Assembly: GCA_023701085.1 (NCBI GenBank)
Contig: JAMPXR010000097.1
Span: 1-8,364, forward strand
DNA from: Ramlibacter sp.
GTDB lineage: Bacteria > Pseudomonadota > Gammaproteobacteria > Burkholderiales > Burkholderiaceae_C
Length of the DNA: 8,364 bases
Direction of reading: 5' to 3'
The notes under the pieces were generated by a model, which saw nothing but the letters and a program-made list of their open reading frames with translations, searched no databases and had not been told where the DNA came from. The position numbers were made by a program, and so were the translations under genes. This document shows, one piece after another, positions 1 to 7,553 of the stretch; position 1 is the first letter of the stretch, and each line of letters begins with the position of its first letter.

Positions 1-369
1 ATCGCGGCGCCGCGACCCAGCGGCTTCGGCTTTCCCGTGGCGGCCCACCCGCTGGACCCGCAACGTGCCTGGTTCGTTCCGGCCCATTCGGATGCGCAGC
101 GCATACCGGTGGACGGCCGCATGGTGGTCAATGAAACGCGCGACGGCGGTTCTTCCTTCCTGACCCATGGCGAAGGACTGCCGCAGCACGACGCCTATCA
201 CCTGGTGTACCGGCACGCACTGGTGACAAGTGCGGACGGCCGCACGCTGGCCATGGGTTCGACCACCGGCGGCCTGTGGGTCAGTGAAAACGCGGGAGCC
301 TCCTGGGAGTGCCTGTCGCACGATCTGCCGCCTGTTGCGGTGCTGCGGCTTGCGCAAGAGAACGTATAG
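1..369 (+). CDS. BNR/Asp-box repeat beta-propeller protein (sialidase-like fold), C-terminal 122 residues, 5' partial
   Basis: The reading frame is open from the first base and ends with TAG at 367-369, so the start lies outside the window; the GTG at 37 is internal to this frame. Two degenerate Asp-boxes (S-x-D-x-G-x-x-W/F) are visible. TRDGGSSF sits at visible residues 46-53. SENAGASW, with Asp replaced by Asn, sits at 95-102. Between them are typical blade elements such as AHPLDPQRAWFVP and GSTTGGLWVS. This matches the C-terminus of the WD40/YVTN/BNR-like proteins often labelled sialidase or glycosyl hydrolase. Family knowledge: many members lack sialidase catalytic residues and are simply beta-propellers, so no enzymatic role should be assumed. 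The N-terminus is not visible, so a signal peptide cannot be judged. The gene converges on the DUF2917 gene with a 65-bp gap in which I see no clear terminator. Confidence 0.8.
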   Translation: MAAPRPSGFGFPVAAHPLDPQRAWFVPAHSDAQRIPVDGRMVVNETRDGGSSFLTHGEGLPQHDAYHLVYRHALVTSADGRTLAMGSTTGGLWVSENAGASWECLSHDLPPVAVLRLAQENV

Positions 370-434
370 GAGCGCGCGCCGCCCAGTCCCTCACGAGCTG
401 GCCGACCTTCTCGGGTTCCGGCGCTGATCGCGCT

Positions 435-746
435 TCACGCGGCAGCCGGGCGGCGTCTCCAGCTCGGCAGGAACTTGCCGAGGGGACGGCTTTGCGCCGG
501 GCGGGTTTGCATCGCGGGTTGAAAGACACGCGCCAGGCTGGGCTCGAAACCCGTCACCACGACTTGCCTGGCGTCCTCCGCCAGATGGCTCTGGCCGGGC
601 GATAGCTGGATATCCTTGGGGCAACCGTCCACCGTGACCCAGAGGCAGCCTCTGACGCAGGTGACAGTCGCGCCGGCAGCATCCACAATTCGCAGGAACA
701 CTGCTGAGTCCAGTTCCACATATGCTTGGTCGAAATTGGCGGTCAT
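435..746 (-). CDS. DUF2917 domain protein, 103 aa
   Basis: A 103-residue protein beginning MTANFDQAYVELDSA. The region at about residues 11-75 has the DUF2917 pattern: an opening that sets a hydrophobic 'LRIVDAAGATV' strand, then the G-x-x-W-V-T-x-x-G core (RGCLWVTVDG at 32-41), a D-I-x-L-x-P-G-x turn (45-52), and a closing strand. The fold is probably a small beta-barrel/cupin-like unit; its function is not established. I chose the ATG at 746 because an AGGAGAG Shine-Dalgarno lies just upstream and the domain begins soon after; the frame is open further upstream only because of high GC. Three cysteines (C30, C34, C42) lie in or next to the core. The last 25 residues are Arg/Pro/Ala rich (FLPSWRRRPAAA) and look like a disordered basic tail. 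There is no signal peptide or membrane segment. It is divergent from the regulator at 845, and in Burkholderiales DUF2917 genes are often next to transcription regulators (from memory). Confidence 0.8.
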   Translation of the reverse strand: MTANFDQAYVELDSAVFLRIVDAAGATVTCVRGCLWVTVDGCPKDIQLSPGQSHLAEDARQVVVTGFEPSLARVFQPAMQTRPAQSRPLGKFLPSWRRRPAAA

Positions 747-750
747 GTTG

Positions 751-757
751 CTCTCCT
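751..757 (-). promoter_or_regulatory. Shine-Dalgarno of the DUF2917 gene
   Basis: On the minus strand AGGAGAG ends four bases before the ATG at 746 (the AGGAG core is six bases away). It is a strong match to the anti-SD sequence. It decides the start at MTANFDQ against the long upstream open frame. Confidence 0.75.
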
Positions 758-806
758 GGTTCGATGGGCCCAGCGATCGCCGTGGGGTTGAAGGCAGTGT
801 CTCGTG

Positions 807-825
807 ATCGCGCCGCCGGCGCGAT
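807..825. repeat. Perfect inverted repeat, 8-bp arms with 3-bp spacer
   Basis: The arms ATCGCGCC (807-814) and GGCGCGAT (818-825) are exact reverse complements around a GCC spacer. The repeat ends 19 bases before the GTG of the regulator and about 60 bases upstream of the DUF2917 start. The position suits an operator for a dimeric DNA-binding protein, possibly the regulator itself. In RNA it would form a strong hairpin just before the ribosome-binding stretch and could affect translation instead. No T-run follows, so it is not a standard terminator. The function is inferred from position only. Confidence 0.5.
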
Positions 826-844
826 GAAGCCGGGGTGAATCGTT

Positions 845-3460
845 GTGAATGACGATGTGAATCCGCCCCCCGCGCCACGAGCAGCGAGCACCGCTGTCCG
901 GCGCTATCGTTTCGGCCGGTTCGAAGTGCGGCCGCAGCTGCGGCAGCTGCTGGTGGATGGCCGGCCAGCCCATATCGGCGCGCGCGCGTTCGACATGCTC
1001 GTCGTGCTGATCGCGCGGCGCGATCGCGTGCTGAGCCGCGACGAACTGTTCGAACTGGTCTGGCCGGGAGTGGTGGTCGAGGAGAACAACCTGCGCCAGC
1101 AGGTCTCGGCGCTGCGCAAGGTTCTCGGGATGGACGGGGTCGCCACGGTCCCGGGGCGCGGCTACCGTTTTGTTCTGCCGCTGGACGAGGAATCGCTCGA
1201 CGCCCCGGCGGCATCCCCGCCGGCGGTCGGCCCGCACGCGCCGCGCGGCGTGCCCAGCAACCTGCCGCTGAACATACCGGCCTTGATCGGACGGCAGGCG
1301 GAGCTCGCGACGGTCTTGGCCCTGCTGGAGAGCACTCACCTGCTCACGCTGGTGGGCGCCGGCGGCGTCGGCAAGACCCGTTTCGCGCTGGAGATCGCCG
1401 GCGTCGTTCAGGGCGATTACAAGGACGGTGTCTGGTTCGTCGAACTGGCGCCGGTGGCCGACCCGGCGCTGATCGCGCGAACCGTGGCGAGTGCGGTCGG
1501 GGTTCACGAGGAGCCCGGGCGACCGCTGCTGGCCACGCTGCTCGACTACCTGCACCGGCGCGAGCTGCTGATCGTGCTCGATAACTGCGAACACCTGATC
1601 GAGGACTGCGCGCGCTTTGCCGAGAAAATTCTGCACTCCACCTCGGGAGCGCGCATCCTCGCGACGAGTCGCGAGGCCCTGGGAATTGACATTGAAACGG
1701 CGTGGCGCGTGCCTTCCTTGCGCACGGCCCCGCCGCATGCCGACGCGTCGGTCGAGGAGCTGATGGAATACGCGGCAACCCGCCTGTTCGTGGAGCGTGC
1801 CGGCGCGGCATCGCCGGCGTTCCGGTTGACCCCCCGGAACGCTCGCGCCGTCGCGCAGGTCTGCCACCAGCTCGACGGCATACCGCTGGCGCTGGAACTG
1901 GCCGCTGTGCGGGTCAAGGCGATGACGGTCGAGCAGGTGGCCGATCGCCTGCGCGACCGCTTCGCGCTGTTGACGCGCGGCTCCCGCACGGCGCTGCAGC
2001 GCCATCAGACCTTGCGCTCGCTCATCGACTGGAGCCATGGATTGCTGTCCGAGCCCGAGCGCGTGCTGTTGCGGCGCCTGTCGGTGTTCGCGGGTGGCTG
2101 GACGCTGGAGGCCGCCGAGGAGGTCGCCGGCGGCGAGCCGCTTGCGAGCACCGACGTGCTGGACCTGATCGCGCAGCTGGTGGAGAAATCGCTCGTGACG
2201 CTGGATGACGCGGTGCCTGATCCGCGCTACCGCATGCTCGAGACGATCCGCCAATACGGATTCGAAAAACTGATGGCGGCCGGTGAAGCCGACCGGGTGC
2301 GTTCGCGCCACCTGGACCACTTCGTTCGCTTTGCCCAATCCTTGAGCAGGCGATTGGTCACCCGCGACTTCGACAGCCGCTGGAGCGCTCGCGTCGATTC
2401 AGAGCTGGACAACATCCGGGCCGCATGGAACTGGTCCGAGCAGCCTGGCAAGGCGGCGCACGGCCTGAACCTCATCAATGCACTGCACCGTTACTGGTAC
2501 CAGAACATGCATTGGAAGGAGGTCGTCGACTGGATCGAGCGGCTGGGGGCGTGCAGCGATCGCGACGGCCCGCCCACCACGGCGCGCGCGCATTCGCTCT
2601 ACGCCGCCGGGATGTTGGCGACGAATTTCGACCCCGCGATCGGGCGGCGCCTGTGCGAGGAATGCCTGGCCATGTCGCGTGCGCTGCAGTTCAACCAGGG
2701 AGTGGCGTGGGCCCTGATGTGGATGGGCTATATCGACAGCCGTCAGCGCGATCCTGGCACGACCCGCTTCTTCGCCGAAAGCTTGCGCGCGGGAAGCCTG
2801 ATTGAAGACCCATGGGACCGCGCTTTTCTGCGCGCGCAGACCTTGATCTGCTATGCCGGTTACGAGGCTCTCATGGGCCGGGACGATTCGGTCGAGGCGA
2901 TGGTGCGCGAGTGCGAGGAAGAGATCGAAAGGATGGGGAATACAGGCCTTTACATCGGCCATTGCCGGGCGCTGCTCGGGACGATGGCGATTCGCCGCGG
3001 CGAGTTCGAGCGCGCCGGCAGCCTGCTGGCTGAAAGCCTGGCCCTGTACCGCGCCATCGATTCGAAATTCGACATCGCCGGCAGCCTGGTGCAACAGGGC
3101 TTTCTGGCGCTGCGCCAAGGCAATCCTTCGTGGGCGCTCCAGCTCTTTCGCGAGAGCCTGCCGCTACACCGCAACTATCCGATGTCGCCATGGGTCACCA
3201 AAGGCCTGGCGCACCTGCTGATTGCTTACGCCGCGTGCGAGCGTTGGGTCGTCGCGGCGCGGCTGGCCGGAGTGTTGAGCGGGGCACGTGGCGCGGCAGG
3301 CGCGGCGCCGCCGGAACTGTCGGGACGGGCAGCACGCGCCTACGAAGAGGCGGTTGCGCGCGTGCGTTCCGCGCTCGGTCCATCCGCCTTCGACGAGCAG
3401 GCAGGCGCCGGAGGCCGGATGACGCGGGAAGAGGCGGTCGCTTTTGCGCTCGCCGAATGA
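845..3460 (+). CDS. Winged-helix / STAND-ATPase / TPR-like transcriptional regulator, 871 aa
   Basis: Probably an ATP-dependent cytoplasmic transcription regulator that senses an unknown signal. Residues about 21-112 are an OmpR/CadC-type winged helix (Trans_reg_C): strands from YRFGRFEVRP, the L-S-R-D-E-L helix at 63-68, the recognition region ENNLRQQVSALRKVLG (80-95), and the wing PGRGYRFV (103-110). A Pro/Ala linker leads to a STAND/NB-ARC-like ATPase with Walker A GAGGVGKT (171-178), Walker B LLIVLDN (241-247), a sensor-like ILATSRE (271-277) and GIPLALELAA (345-354). The helical region after about 385 resembles NB-ARC winged-helix segments (YRMLETIRQYGFEKL, 462-476). From about 535 to the end there are paired amphipathic helices consistent with TPR-like repeats, the usual ligand or partner platform. 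The start is a GTG with a GGGGTGA stretch upstream; ATG alternatives are out of frame. There is no receiver domain and no membrane segment. The gene converges with moeA (60-bp gap). The target genes are unknown; the adjacent DUF2917 gene is the simplest candidate. Confidence 0.88.
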   Translation: MNDDVNPPPAPRAASTAVRRYRFGRFEVRPQLRQLLVDGRPAHIGARAFDMLVVLIARRDRVLSRDELFELVWPGVVVEENNLRQQVSALRKVLGMDGVATVPGRGYRFVLPLDEESLDAPAASPPAVGPHAPRGVPSNLPLNIPALIGRQAELATVLALLESTHLLTLVGAGGVGKTRFALEIAGVVQGDYKDGVWFVELAPVADPALIARTVASAVGVHEEPGRPLLATLLDYLHRRELLIVLDNCEHLIEDCARFAEKILHSTSGARILATSREALGIDIETAWRVPSLRTAPPHADASVEELMEYAATRLFVERAGAASPAFRLTPRNARAVAQVCHQLDGIPLALELAAVRVKAMTVEQVADRLRDRFALLTRGSRTALQRHQTLRSLIDWSHGLLSEPERVLLRRLSVFAGGWTLEAAEEVAGGEPLASTDVLDLIAQLVEKSLVTLDDAVPDPRYRMLETIRQYGFEKLMAAGEADRVRSRHLDHFVRFAQSLSRRLVTRDFDSRWSARVDSELDNIRAAWNWSEQPGKAAHGLNLINALHRYWYQNMHWKEVVDWIERLGACSDRDGPPTTARAHSLYAAGMLATNFDPAIGRRLCEECLAMSRALQFNQGVAWALMWMGYIDSRQRDPGTTRFFAESLRAGSLIEDPWDRAFLRAQTLICYAGYEALMGRDDSVEAMVRECEEEIERMGNTGLYIGHCRALLGTMAIRRGEFERAGSLLAESLALYRAIDSKFDIAGSLVQQGFLALRQGNPSWALQLFRESLPLHRNYPMSPWVTKGLAHLLIAYAACERWVVAARLAGVLSGARGAAGAAPPELSGRAARAYEEAVARVRSALGPSAFDEQAGAGGRMTREEAVAFALAE

Positions 3461-3520
3461 GCGGCACGAACTTGAATCCGCCCGCTGCCAAGGCAGGCCG
3501 CCCACCCCCGTGGCCCGACG

Positions 3521-4789
3521 CTACATCGCGCCCTCGAACATCATCACGTCGATTTGATCGCCCACCGCCACGTTGCCCTGCTCGTGATGCAGCACGATCA
3601 GCCCGTTGGCCTGCACCATGGAGCTGAGCACGCCGGACCCCTGGTTGCCGGTGGTGCGCGCCTGCAATGACCCGTCACGGGCCGTCGAGACCACGCCGCG
3701 CTGGTACTCGGTTCGGCCCGCCTTCTTGCGGATCGGCTCCTCGCTTCGTGCCTTCAGCAGCGGCGGCTGCGTGCCCGAACACCCCATCATCCGCAGCAGG
3801 GCGGGGCGCACGAATGCCAGGAAAGTCACCATCACGGCCACCGGATTGCCCGGCAGGCCGAACAGGGCGGCGGGGCCGATGCGGCCCACGGCCATCGGAC
3901 GTCCGGGCCGCATGGCGATCTTCCAGAACGCCACGTCACCGAGCTTCTTCATCATGGCCTTGGTGTAGTCGGCTTCGCCGACGCTGACACCGCCGCTGGT
4001 GATGATCGCGTCGGCTGCGCCGGCGGCTCGATTGAATGCCGCTTCGAGCCGTTCCGGATCGTCGCGCACCACGCCCAGATCGATGATGTCGCACCCCAGG
4101 CGCTTGAGCAGGCCGAAAACGGTGTAGCGGTTGCTGTCGTAGATCGCGCCCTCGCGCGGCGCTTCACCCAGGCTCAGCACTTCGTCACCGGTGGAGAAGT
4201 AGGCCACGCGCAGCCTGCGCACCACTGGCACGGACGCGATCCCCAGGCTGGCCACCAGACCACACGCGGCCGGCGTCAGCCGTTCGCCCCGGCGCAGCGC
4301 CGGCTCGCCTTCGCGCAGGTCCTCGCCCTTGAGCCGCCGGTTGTCGCCGGGGTGCAGCATGTCGGGCGCGATGCGGATGCGCCTTTCGCCGGCGGGCTGG
4401 GTGAACTCCTGCGGCACCACGGTGTCCAGACCGGCCGGCATGATGGCGCCGGTCATGATCTTCACGCATTGGCCCGGGCCTGCCGTCCCCTGCCAGGCCT
4501 TCCCGGCGAGCGCGGTGCCAACCACTTCGAGCTGCAATGCCTTGCCGGCCTCGAGCTGGCGTCCATGGAACGCATAGCCATCCATCGCCGAGTTGTCGTG
4601 CGGCGGGACGCTGATGGGCGAGACCAGGTCTTGCGCCAGTATGCGGTCCAGGGCATCGAACACGCCGGCTTGTTCGTGCTCCGTGACCGGTTCCACCAGC
4701 CGCGCGAGGAATTCGCCGACGGCAGCGGCGCTCAGCGCCTGCGGGTCATAGCCCTGCAGCTCGGCGGCGACCTGGGCGATGGTTTTCAT
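3521..4789 (-). CDS. moeA: Molybdopterin molybdotransferase MoeA
   Basis: Inserts molybdate into adenylated molybdopterin, releasing AMP and giving molybdenum cofactor; it acts in the cytoplasm. The 422-residue length is close to the family's roughly 400-410, with a slightly longer N-terminus. Diagnostic motifs in order: DNSAMDGYA (65-73), MTGAIMPAG (112-120), GDN and KGED (148-157), the MoCF-like domain with FSTGDEV (198-204) and YDSN (217-220), [12 protein letters not shown] (264-275), PGRPMA (295-300), GLPGNPVA (311-318), and the C-terminal domain with [14 protein letters not shown] (384-397). No key block is missing. The ATG at 4789 overlaps the mobA stop in an ATGA arrangement, so translation is probably coupled to mobA. 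It is the last gene of the minus-strand run and converges on the regulator. The 60-bp gap after its stop holds only a weak CTGCC-AA-GGCAG palindrome and no T-tract. Confidence 0.96.
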   Translation of the reverse strand: MKTIAQVAAELQGYDPQALSAAAVGEFLARLVEPVTEHEQAGVFDALDRILAQDLVSPISVPPHDNSAMDGYAFHGRQLEAGKALQLEVVGTALAGKAWQGTAGPGQCVKIMTGAIMPAGLDTVVPQEFTQPAGERRIRIAPDMLHPGDNRRLKGEDLREGEPALRRGERLTPAACGLVASLGIASVPVVRRLRVAYFSTGDEVLSLGEAPREGAIYDSNRYTVFGLLKRLGCDIIDLGVVRDDPERLEAAFNRAAGAADAIITSGGVSVGEADYTKAMMKKLGDVAFWKIAMRPGRPMAVGRIGPAALFGLPGNPVAVMVTFLAFVRPALLRMMGCSGTQPPLLKARSEEPIRKKAGRTEYQRGVVSTARDGSLQARTTGNQGSGVLSSMVQANGLIVLHHEQGNVAVGDQIDVMMFEGAM

Positions 4790-5397
4790 GAGCGCTCCAG
4801 CAGCTGCAGCTCGGCGAGGGTGTTGGCGTTGAAGAAGGCCCGCGGGTCGTCCTGCGGGCGGTCGAACGGCACCGTGGCGGTCTTGTGGCGCGCGGTCCAG
4901 GCGTCGACCTTGCGGCCGCCGTCATTCGTGAATTTCAGCAGGCTTTCGAGCAGGCCCACGCGCAGCAGGCAGAACACCGGCTGCGGATGGACCCGGCCGT
5001 CCGCCTCGGGTGCGGCGGCCATGGCGATCTCGGCGTCGTGTTCTTCGGCGGCCCGCGCGAGACGGGCCACCAGGTCCAGGGGCAGCAAGGGCGTGTCGCA
5101 CGGCACCGTGACGAGCCATGGTGTTTCGCAGCGCTCCAGCGCGGTGAGAAAACCGGCGAGCGGGCCGGCGTAGTCGGCCAGCACGTCCGGCCAGACGGGC
5201 ACCCCGAATGATTCGTAGGCGCTGAGGTTGCGGTTGGCGTTGACCATCACCTCGCCCACTTGCGGGGACAGGCGCAGCAGCGTGTGCAGCGCCATGGGCA
5301 TGCCGTTGAAATTCTGCAAGCCTTTGTCGACGCCACCCATGCGGGTTCCGCGGCCGCCGGCGAGGATGACGCCCGTCACCTGCGAAGGATCAATCAT
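4786..5397 (-). CDS. mobA: Molybdenum cofactor guanylyltransferase MobA
   Basis: Transfers GMP from GTP to Mo-molybdopterin to build the guanine dinucleotide cofactor used by DMSO-reductase-family enzymes such as nitrate reductase and formate dehydrogenase. The protein is 203 residues. The nucleotide-binding loop is [15 protein letters not shown] (12-26), NANR follows at 53-56, and AGPLAG lies at 77-82. PCDTP (99-103) contains the Mg-binding Asp. D71 and D101 fall at the same numbers as the conserved aspartates of E. coli MobA, as I recall them. HPQP (137-140) and FFNANT (188-193) complete the family pattern. I chose the ATG at 5397 because the protein fold begins at residue 8; a TTG 37 codons upstream (5508) would add a Gly/Ala/Arg-rich stretch unlike the family. 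The ribosome-binding site is weak (GGGGGTG). The 3' end overlaps moeA by 4 bp. Confidence 0.95.
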   Translation of the reverse strand: MIDPSQVTGVILAGGRGTRMGGVDKGLQNFNGMPMALHTLLRLSPQVGEVMVNANRNLSAYESFGVPVWPDVLADYAGPLAGFLTALERCETPWLVTVPCDTPLLPLDLVARLARAAEEHDAEIAMAAAPEADGRVHPQPVFCLLRVGLLESLLKFTNDGGRKVDAWTARHKTATVPFDRPQDDPRAFFNANTLAELQLLERS

Positions 5398-5491
5398 GGC
5401 CACCCCCGAAGCGGCCGTGCGGCCTGCAAGGCCCGCCAGCGGCCCGGCAGAGCCGGTTGCTCGGTGGCCCCCGATCGGCGAGGCCTGCTCG

Positions 5492-5507
5492 TGCGCCGGG
5501 CGGCGCA
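5492..5507. repeat. GC-rich inverted repeat in the moaA-mobA gap
   Basis: TGCGCCG (5492-5498) and CGGCGCA (5501-5507) are perfect complements around GG. As RNA it would form a stem of 6 bp with a 4-base loop. It lies in the 152-bp gap between moaA and mobA, about 43 bases after the moaA stop. No U-tract follows on the minus strand, so it is not a typical terminator. It might act as an mRNA-processing or stability structure, or do nothing. The rest of the gap includes a short A/T-rich patch near 5522-5549, without a convincing promoter. Confidence 0.35.
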
Positions 5508-5549
5508 AATCAGCCCTGCTGTTTTTCGTATGAATTTCAATGATGGACC

Positions 5550-6680
5550 TTATCCGCCGATGTAGCTCATCTCCACGCGGCGGCGGCCGTCGCTGTCGTC
5601 GGGGGCCATGGACCCGCGCAATTGCGAGTAGCGGTCGGAGCGGCCTTGCCAGATGCGGCCGATCGCGGACGCCAACTGCTCGTCGCTCGCGCCCGGCCCG
5701 CCGTTGAGGCCGCGCACCAGCGATCGCAGGTCATGGCCCTGAGTGGCGAACAGGCACAGGTACAACTGGCCTTCGGTGGACAGGCGGGCGCGATTGCAGT
5801 CGCCGCAAAAGGCCTGGGTGACGCTGCTGATCACGCCGATCTCTCCCGCGCCATCGGCGTAGCGCCAGCGCTCGGCCGTTTCGCCGGGCGCGCTGGGCTC
5901 GAGCTGCGCCAGCGGCAGCTGGGCGTGGATCAATTTCACCACCTCGGCCGAGGGCAGCACCTCGTCCATGCGCCAGCCGTTGGTGGCGCCCACGTCCATG
6001 TATTCGATGAAGCGCAGCACGATGCCGGTGCCCTTGAAGTGGCGCGCCATCGGCAGGATCTCGCGCTCGTTCGTGCCGCGCTTGACCACCATGTTGATCT
6101 TGATCGGACCGAGGCCGGCCTGATGCGCGGCGTCTATGCCCTCGAGGACCGCGGCCACCGGGAAATCGACGTCGTTCATGCGCCGGAACACGGCATCGTC
6201 CAGTCCGTCCAGGCTGATCGTGACGCGCTGCAGTCCCGCCGCCTTGAGCGCCCTGGCCTTGCGCGCCAGCAGGGACCCGTTGGTCGTCAAGGTCAGGTCC
6301 AGCGGCCTGCCTTCCACCGTGCGCAAAGCGGCCAGCTGTTCGATCAGGTCCTCGATGTTCTTGCGCAGCAGCGGTTCGCCGCCGGTCAATCGGATCTTGC
6401 CCACCCCGTGCGCGACGAACTGCCGGGCTATGCGCGTGATCTCCTCGAAGCTCAGCAGCGCCGAATGCGGCAGGTATGTGTGGTCCTTGTCGAACACTTC
6501 CTTGGGCATGCAATAGCCGCAGCGGAAGTTGCAGCGGTCGGTGACGCTGATGCGCAGGTCGCGCAGCGACCGGCCCAGGCTGTCGGACAGCAGGCCGGTG
6601 GCGCGGATCGGTTGCGCGGGCACACCGGCGGACAGCGACCCGAATCGCTGGTCGATCAACGGAATGAAGCGCTCGGTCAT
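5550..6680 (-). CDS. moaA: GTP 3',8-cyclase MoaA (radical SAM)
   Basis: First enzyme of molybdenum cofactor synthesis: with MoaC it rearranges GTP to cyclic pyranopterin monophosphate by radical chemistry in the cytoplasm. The 376-residue protein carries the radical-SAM cluster motif CNFRCGYC (C50, C54, C57), the SAM-binding GGEP (100-103), TLTTNGSLL (130-138), SLDGL (156-160) and NMVVKRGTN (196-204). It also has the second 4Fe-4S site (C292, C295 in FCGDCNR and C309) and the C-terminal double-Gly tail (YIGG). All catalytic elements are present. It is longer than the E. coli protein (about 329 aa) because of an N-terminal arm of about 30 residues and a longer C-terminal section, which is usual in Burkholderiales. 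The ATG at 6680 gives the family's MTER start but has only a weak ribosome-binding site. It lies 63 bp downstream of the SDR gene and 152 bp upstream of mobA. Confidence 0.96.
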   Translation of the reverse strand: MTERFIPLIDQRFGSLSAGVPAQPIRATGLLSDSLGRSLRDLRISVTDRCNFRCGYCMPKEVFDKDHTYLPHSALLSFEEITRIARQFVAHGVGKIRLTGGEPLLRKNIEDLIEQLAALRTVEGRPLDLTLTTNGSLLARKARALKAAGLQRVTISLDGLDDAVFRRMNDVDFPVAAVLEGIDAAHQAGLGPIKINMVVKRGTNEREILPMARHFKGTGIVLRFIEYMDVGATNGWRMDEVLPSAEVVKLIHAQLPLAQLEPSAPGETAERWRYADGAGEIGVISSVTQAFCGDCNRARLSTEGQLYLCLFATQGHDLRSLVRGLNGGPGASDEQLASAIGRIWQGRSDRYSQLRGSMAPDDSDGRRRVEMSYIGG

Positions 6681-6743
6681 GTGCCGATTGTCTCGCAGGC
6701 GCGAATCCCCGGCCCCGTAGTGGTCGGGACGCCCGTCGCAGGC

Positions 6744-7505
6744 CTAGACGCAGCGCGCGCCGTCCACCTCGATGCACACGCCCGAGATGAAAGAGGCCTC
6801 GTCGCTGGCAAGGTAAAGCACGGCGTTGGCCACGTCCAGCGCCGTCGAGAAGCGCCCCAGCGGGATCGTCGCCAGGAACTTCGCGCGGCGAGCGTCGTCG
6901 ACCGGGCCACCCGCGAATTCGGCCGCCAGGCCGGTGTCGGGGTTGAACACCGGATTGATGCAGTTCACGCGGATGTTGTCCGGGCCAAGCTCGGCCGCCA
7001 GGGACTTGCTGGTCGTGATCACGGCGCCCTTGGAGCCGTTGTACCAGGTCAGCCCGGGGCGCGGACGGATGCCGGCGGTGGAGGCGATGTTGATGAAGCT
7101 GCCACCCTTGTGGGCCCGCATGACGGGCACGGCATGGATGGTCGACAGGTAGATGCTCTTCATGTTGACCGCATAGACCTTGTCGAACTCCTCCTCGCTG
7201 ACCTCCAGCGCGGGGCGGTTGCGGTGGGTCCAGCCCGCGTTGTTGACCATCACGTCGAGCGTGCCGTGGCGCGCGACCGCGGCCTCGACCAGCGCCTTCA
7301 TGTCGGCCGACTTCGTCACGTCGGCGGCAAAGAACGAGGCGACGCCGCCGGCGGCCTTGATGTCCGCGGCCACCTTCTCTCCGAGCGCGGTGTTGATGTC
7401 GTTGACGATGACCCTGGCGCCCTGCGCGGCAAGCCGCCGGGCGATGCCTTCGCCTATGCCGCCACCCGATCCGGTGACGATGATGGATTTGTCCTTCACG
7501 CGCAT
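6744..7505 (-). CDS. SDR-family NAD(P)-dependent oxidoreductase, 253 aa
   Basis: A classical short-chain dehydrogenase/reductase that would interconvert an alcohol and a ketone or aldehyde; the substrate is unknown. The Rossmann loop TGSGGGIG is at 11-18, NNAG at 88-91, and the catalytic tetrad N114, S142, Y155, K159 is complete (YNGSK). An acidic residue at the end of the second strand (D36 in IVNDIN) suggests NAD(H) preference, by family rule. The usual 'PG' after the sixth strand reads NPVFNPDTG (184-192), with Val for Gly. The end SGVCIEVDGARCV matches the conserved C-terminal strand. The name could be 3-oxoacyl-ACP reductase or glucose 1-dehydrogenase in automatic annotations, but neither is supported. 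The ATG at 7505 has an AAGGAG ribosome-binding site nine bases upstream; an extension of 15 codons reaching 7550 is less likely. It follows the aldehyde dehydrogenase by 69 bp on the same strand, so a shared transcript and pathway are likely. Confidence 0.92.
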   Translation of the reverse strand: MRVKDKSIIVTGSGGGIGEGIARRLAAQGARVIVNDINTALGEKVAADIKAAGGVASFFAADVTKSADMKALVEAAVARHGTLDVMVNNAGWTHRNRPALEVSEEEFDKVYAVNMKSIYLSTIHAVPVMRAHKGGSFINIASTAGIRPRPGLTWYNGSKGAVITTSKSLAAELGPDNIRVNCINPVFNPDTGLAAEFAGGPVDDARRAKFLATIPLGRFSTALDVANAVLYLASDEASFISGVCIEVDGARCV

Positions 7506-7514
7506 CTTCGAATA

Positions 7515-7520
7515 CTCCTT
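7515..7520 (-). promoter_or_regulatory. Shine-Dalgarno of the SDR gene
   Basis: AAGGAG on the minus strand with nine bases to the ATG at 7505. It supports MRVKDKS as the true N-terminus and excludes the upstream in-frame extension. Confidence 0.75.
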
Positions 7521-7553
7521 GTGCAATTTGTGCCGCGGCACCCGATCCATCCA

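Larger units (their letters stand above)
747..844. promoter_or_regulatory. Divergent intergenic region between DUF2917 gene and STAND regulator
   Basis: This 98-bp stretch separates two start codons pointing away from each other, so promoters and operators for one or both genes should lie here. I could not see a convincing sigma-70 -35/-10 pair on either strand. A TTGAAG at 788-793 could serve as a -35 for the plus strand, but no A/T-rich -10 follows at the right distance. Visible structure includes the palindrome GCGATCGC at 773-780 and a larger inverted repeat at 807-825. A GGGGTGA-like ribosome-binding stretch (832-838) precedes the GTG start at 845. Confidence 0.45.

Noticed and set aside
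747..1214. N-terminal extension of the DUF2917 frame up to 1214
   Set aside because: The extension is Pro/Arg/Ala-rich shadow sequence opposite the regulator. A strong ribosome-binding site and the start of the domain both point to the ATG at 746.
743..2338. 531-codon open frame on the minus strand opposite the regulator
   Set aside because: It lies antisense to the winged-helix and ATPase region, whose motifs are intact on the plus strand; its translation shows no family pattern and its end runs into the start of the DUF2917 gene.
845..3460. STAND ATPase as an anti-phage (Avs-like) defence protein
   Set aside because: The N-terminus is a winged-helix DNA-binding domain rather than a nuclease or other toxic effector, and no defence genes are nearby, so a transcription regulator is the better reading.
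5398..5508. 37-codon N-terminal extension of MobA from a TTG
   Set aside because: The nucleotide-binding loop of MobA proteins normally lies close to the N-terminus, as it does with the ATG at 5397; the extension is low-complexity and unlike the family.
5511..5526. CAGC-CCT-GCTG followed by five T on the plus strand, terminator-like
   Set aside because: The stem is only 4 bp and there is no plus-strand gene upstream for it to terminate; on the minus strand the order is reversed.
6681..6743. Possible molybdenum cofactor riboswitch before moaA
   Set aside because: The 63-bp gap is too short for that RNA class, and I see no matching paired elements.
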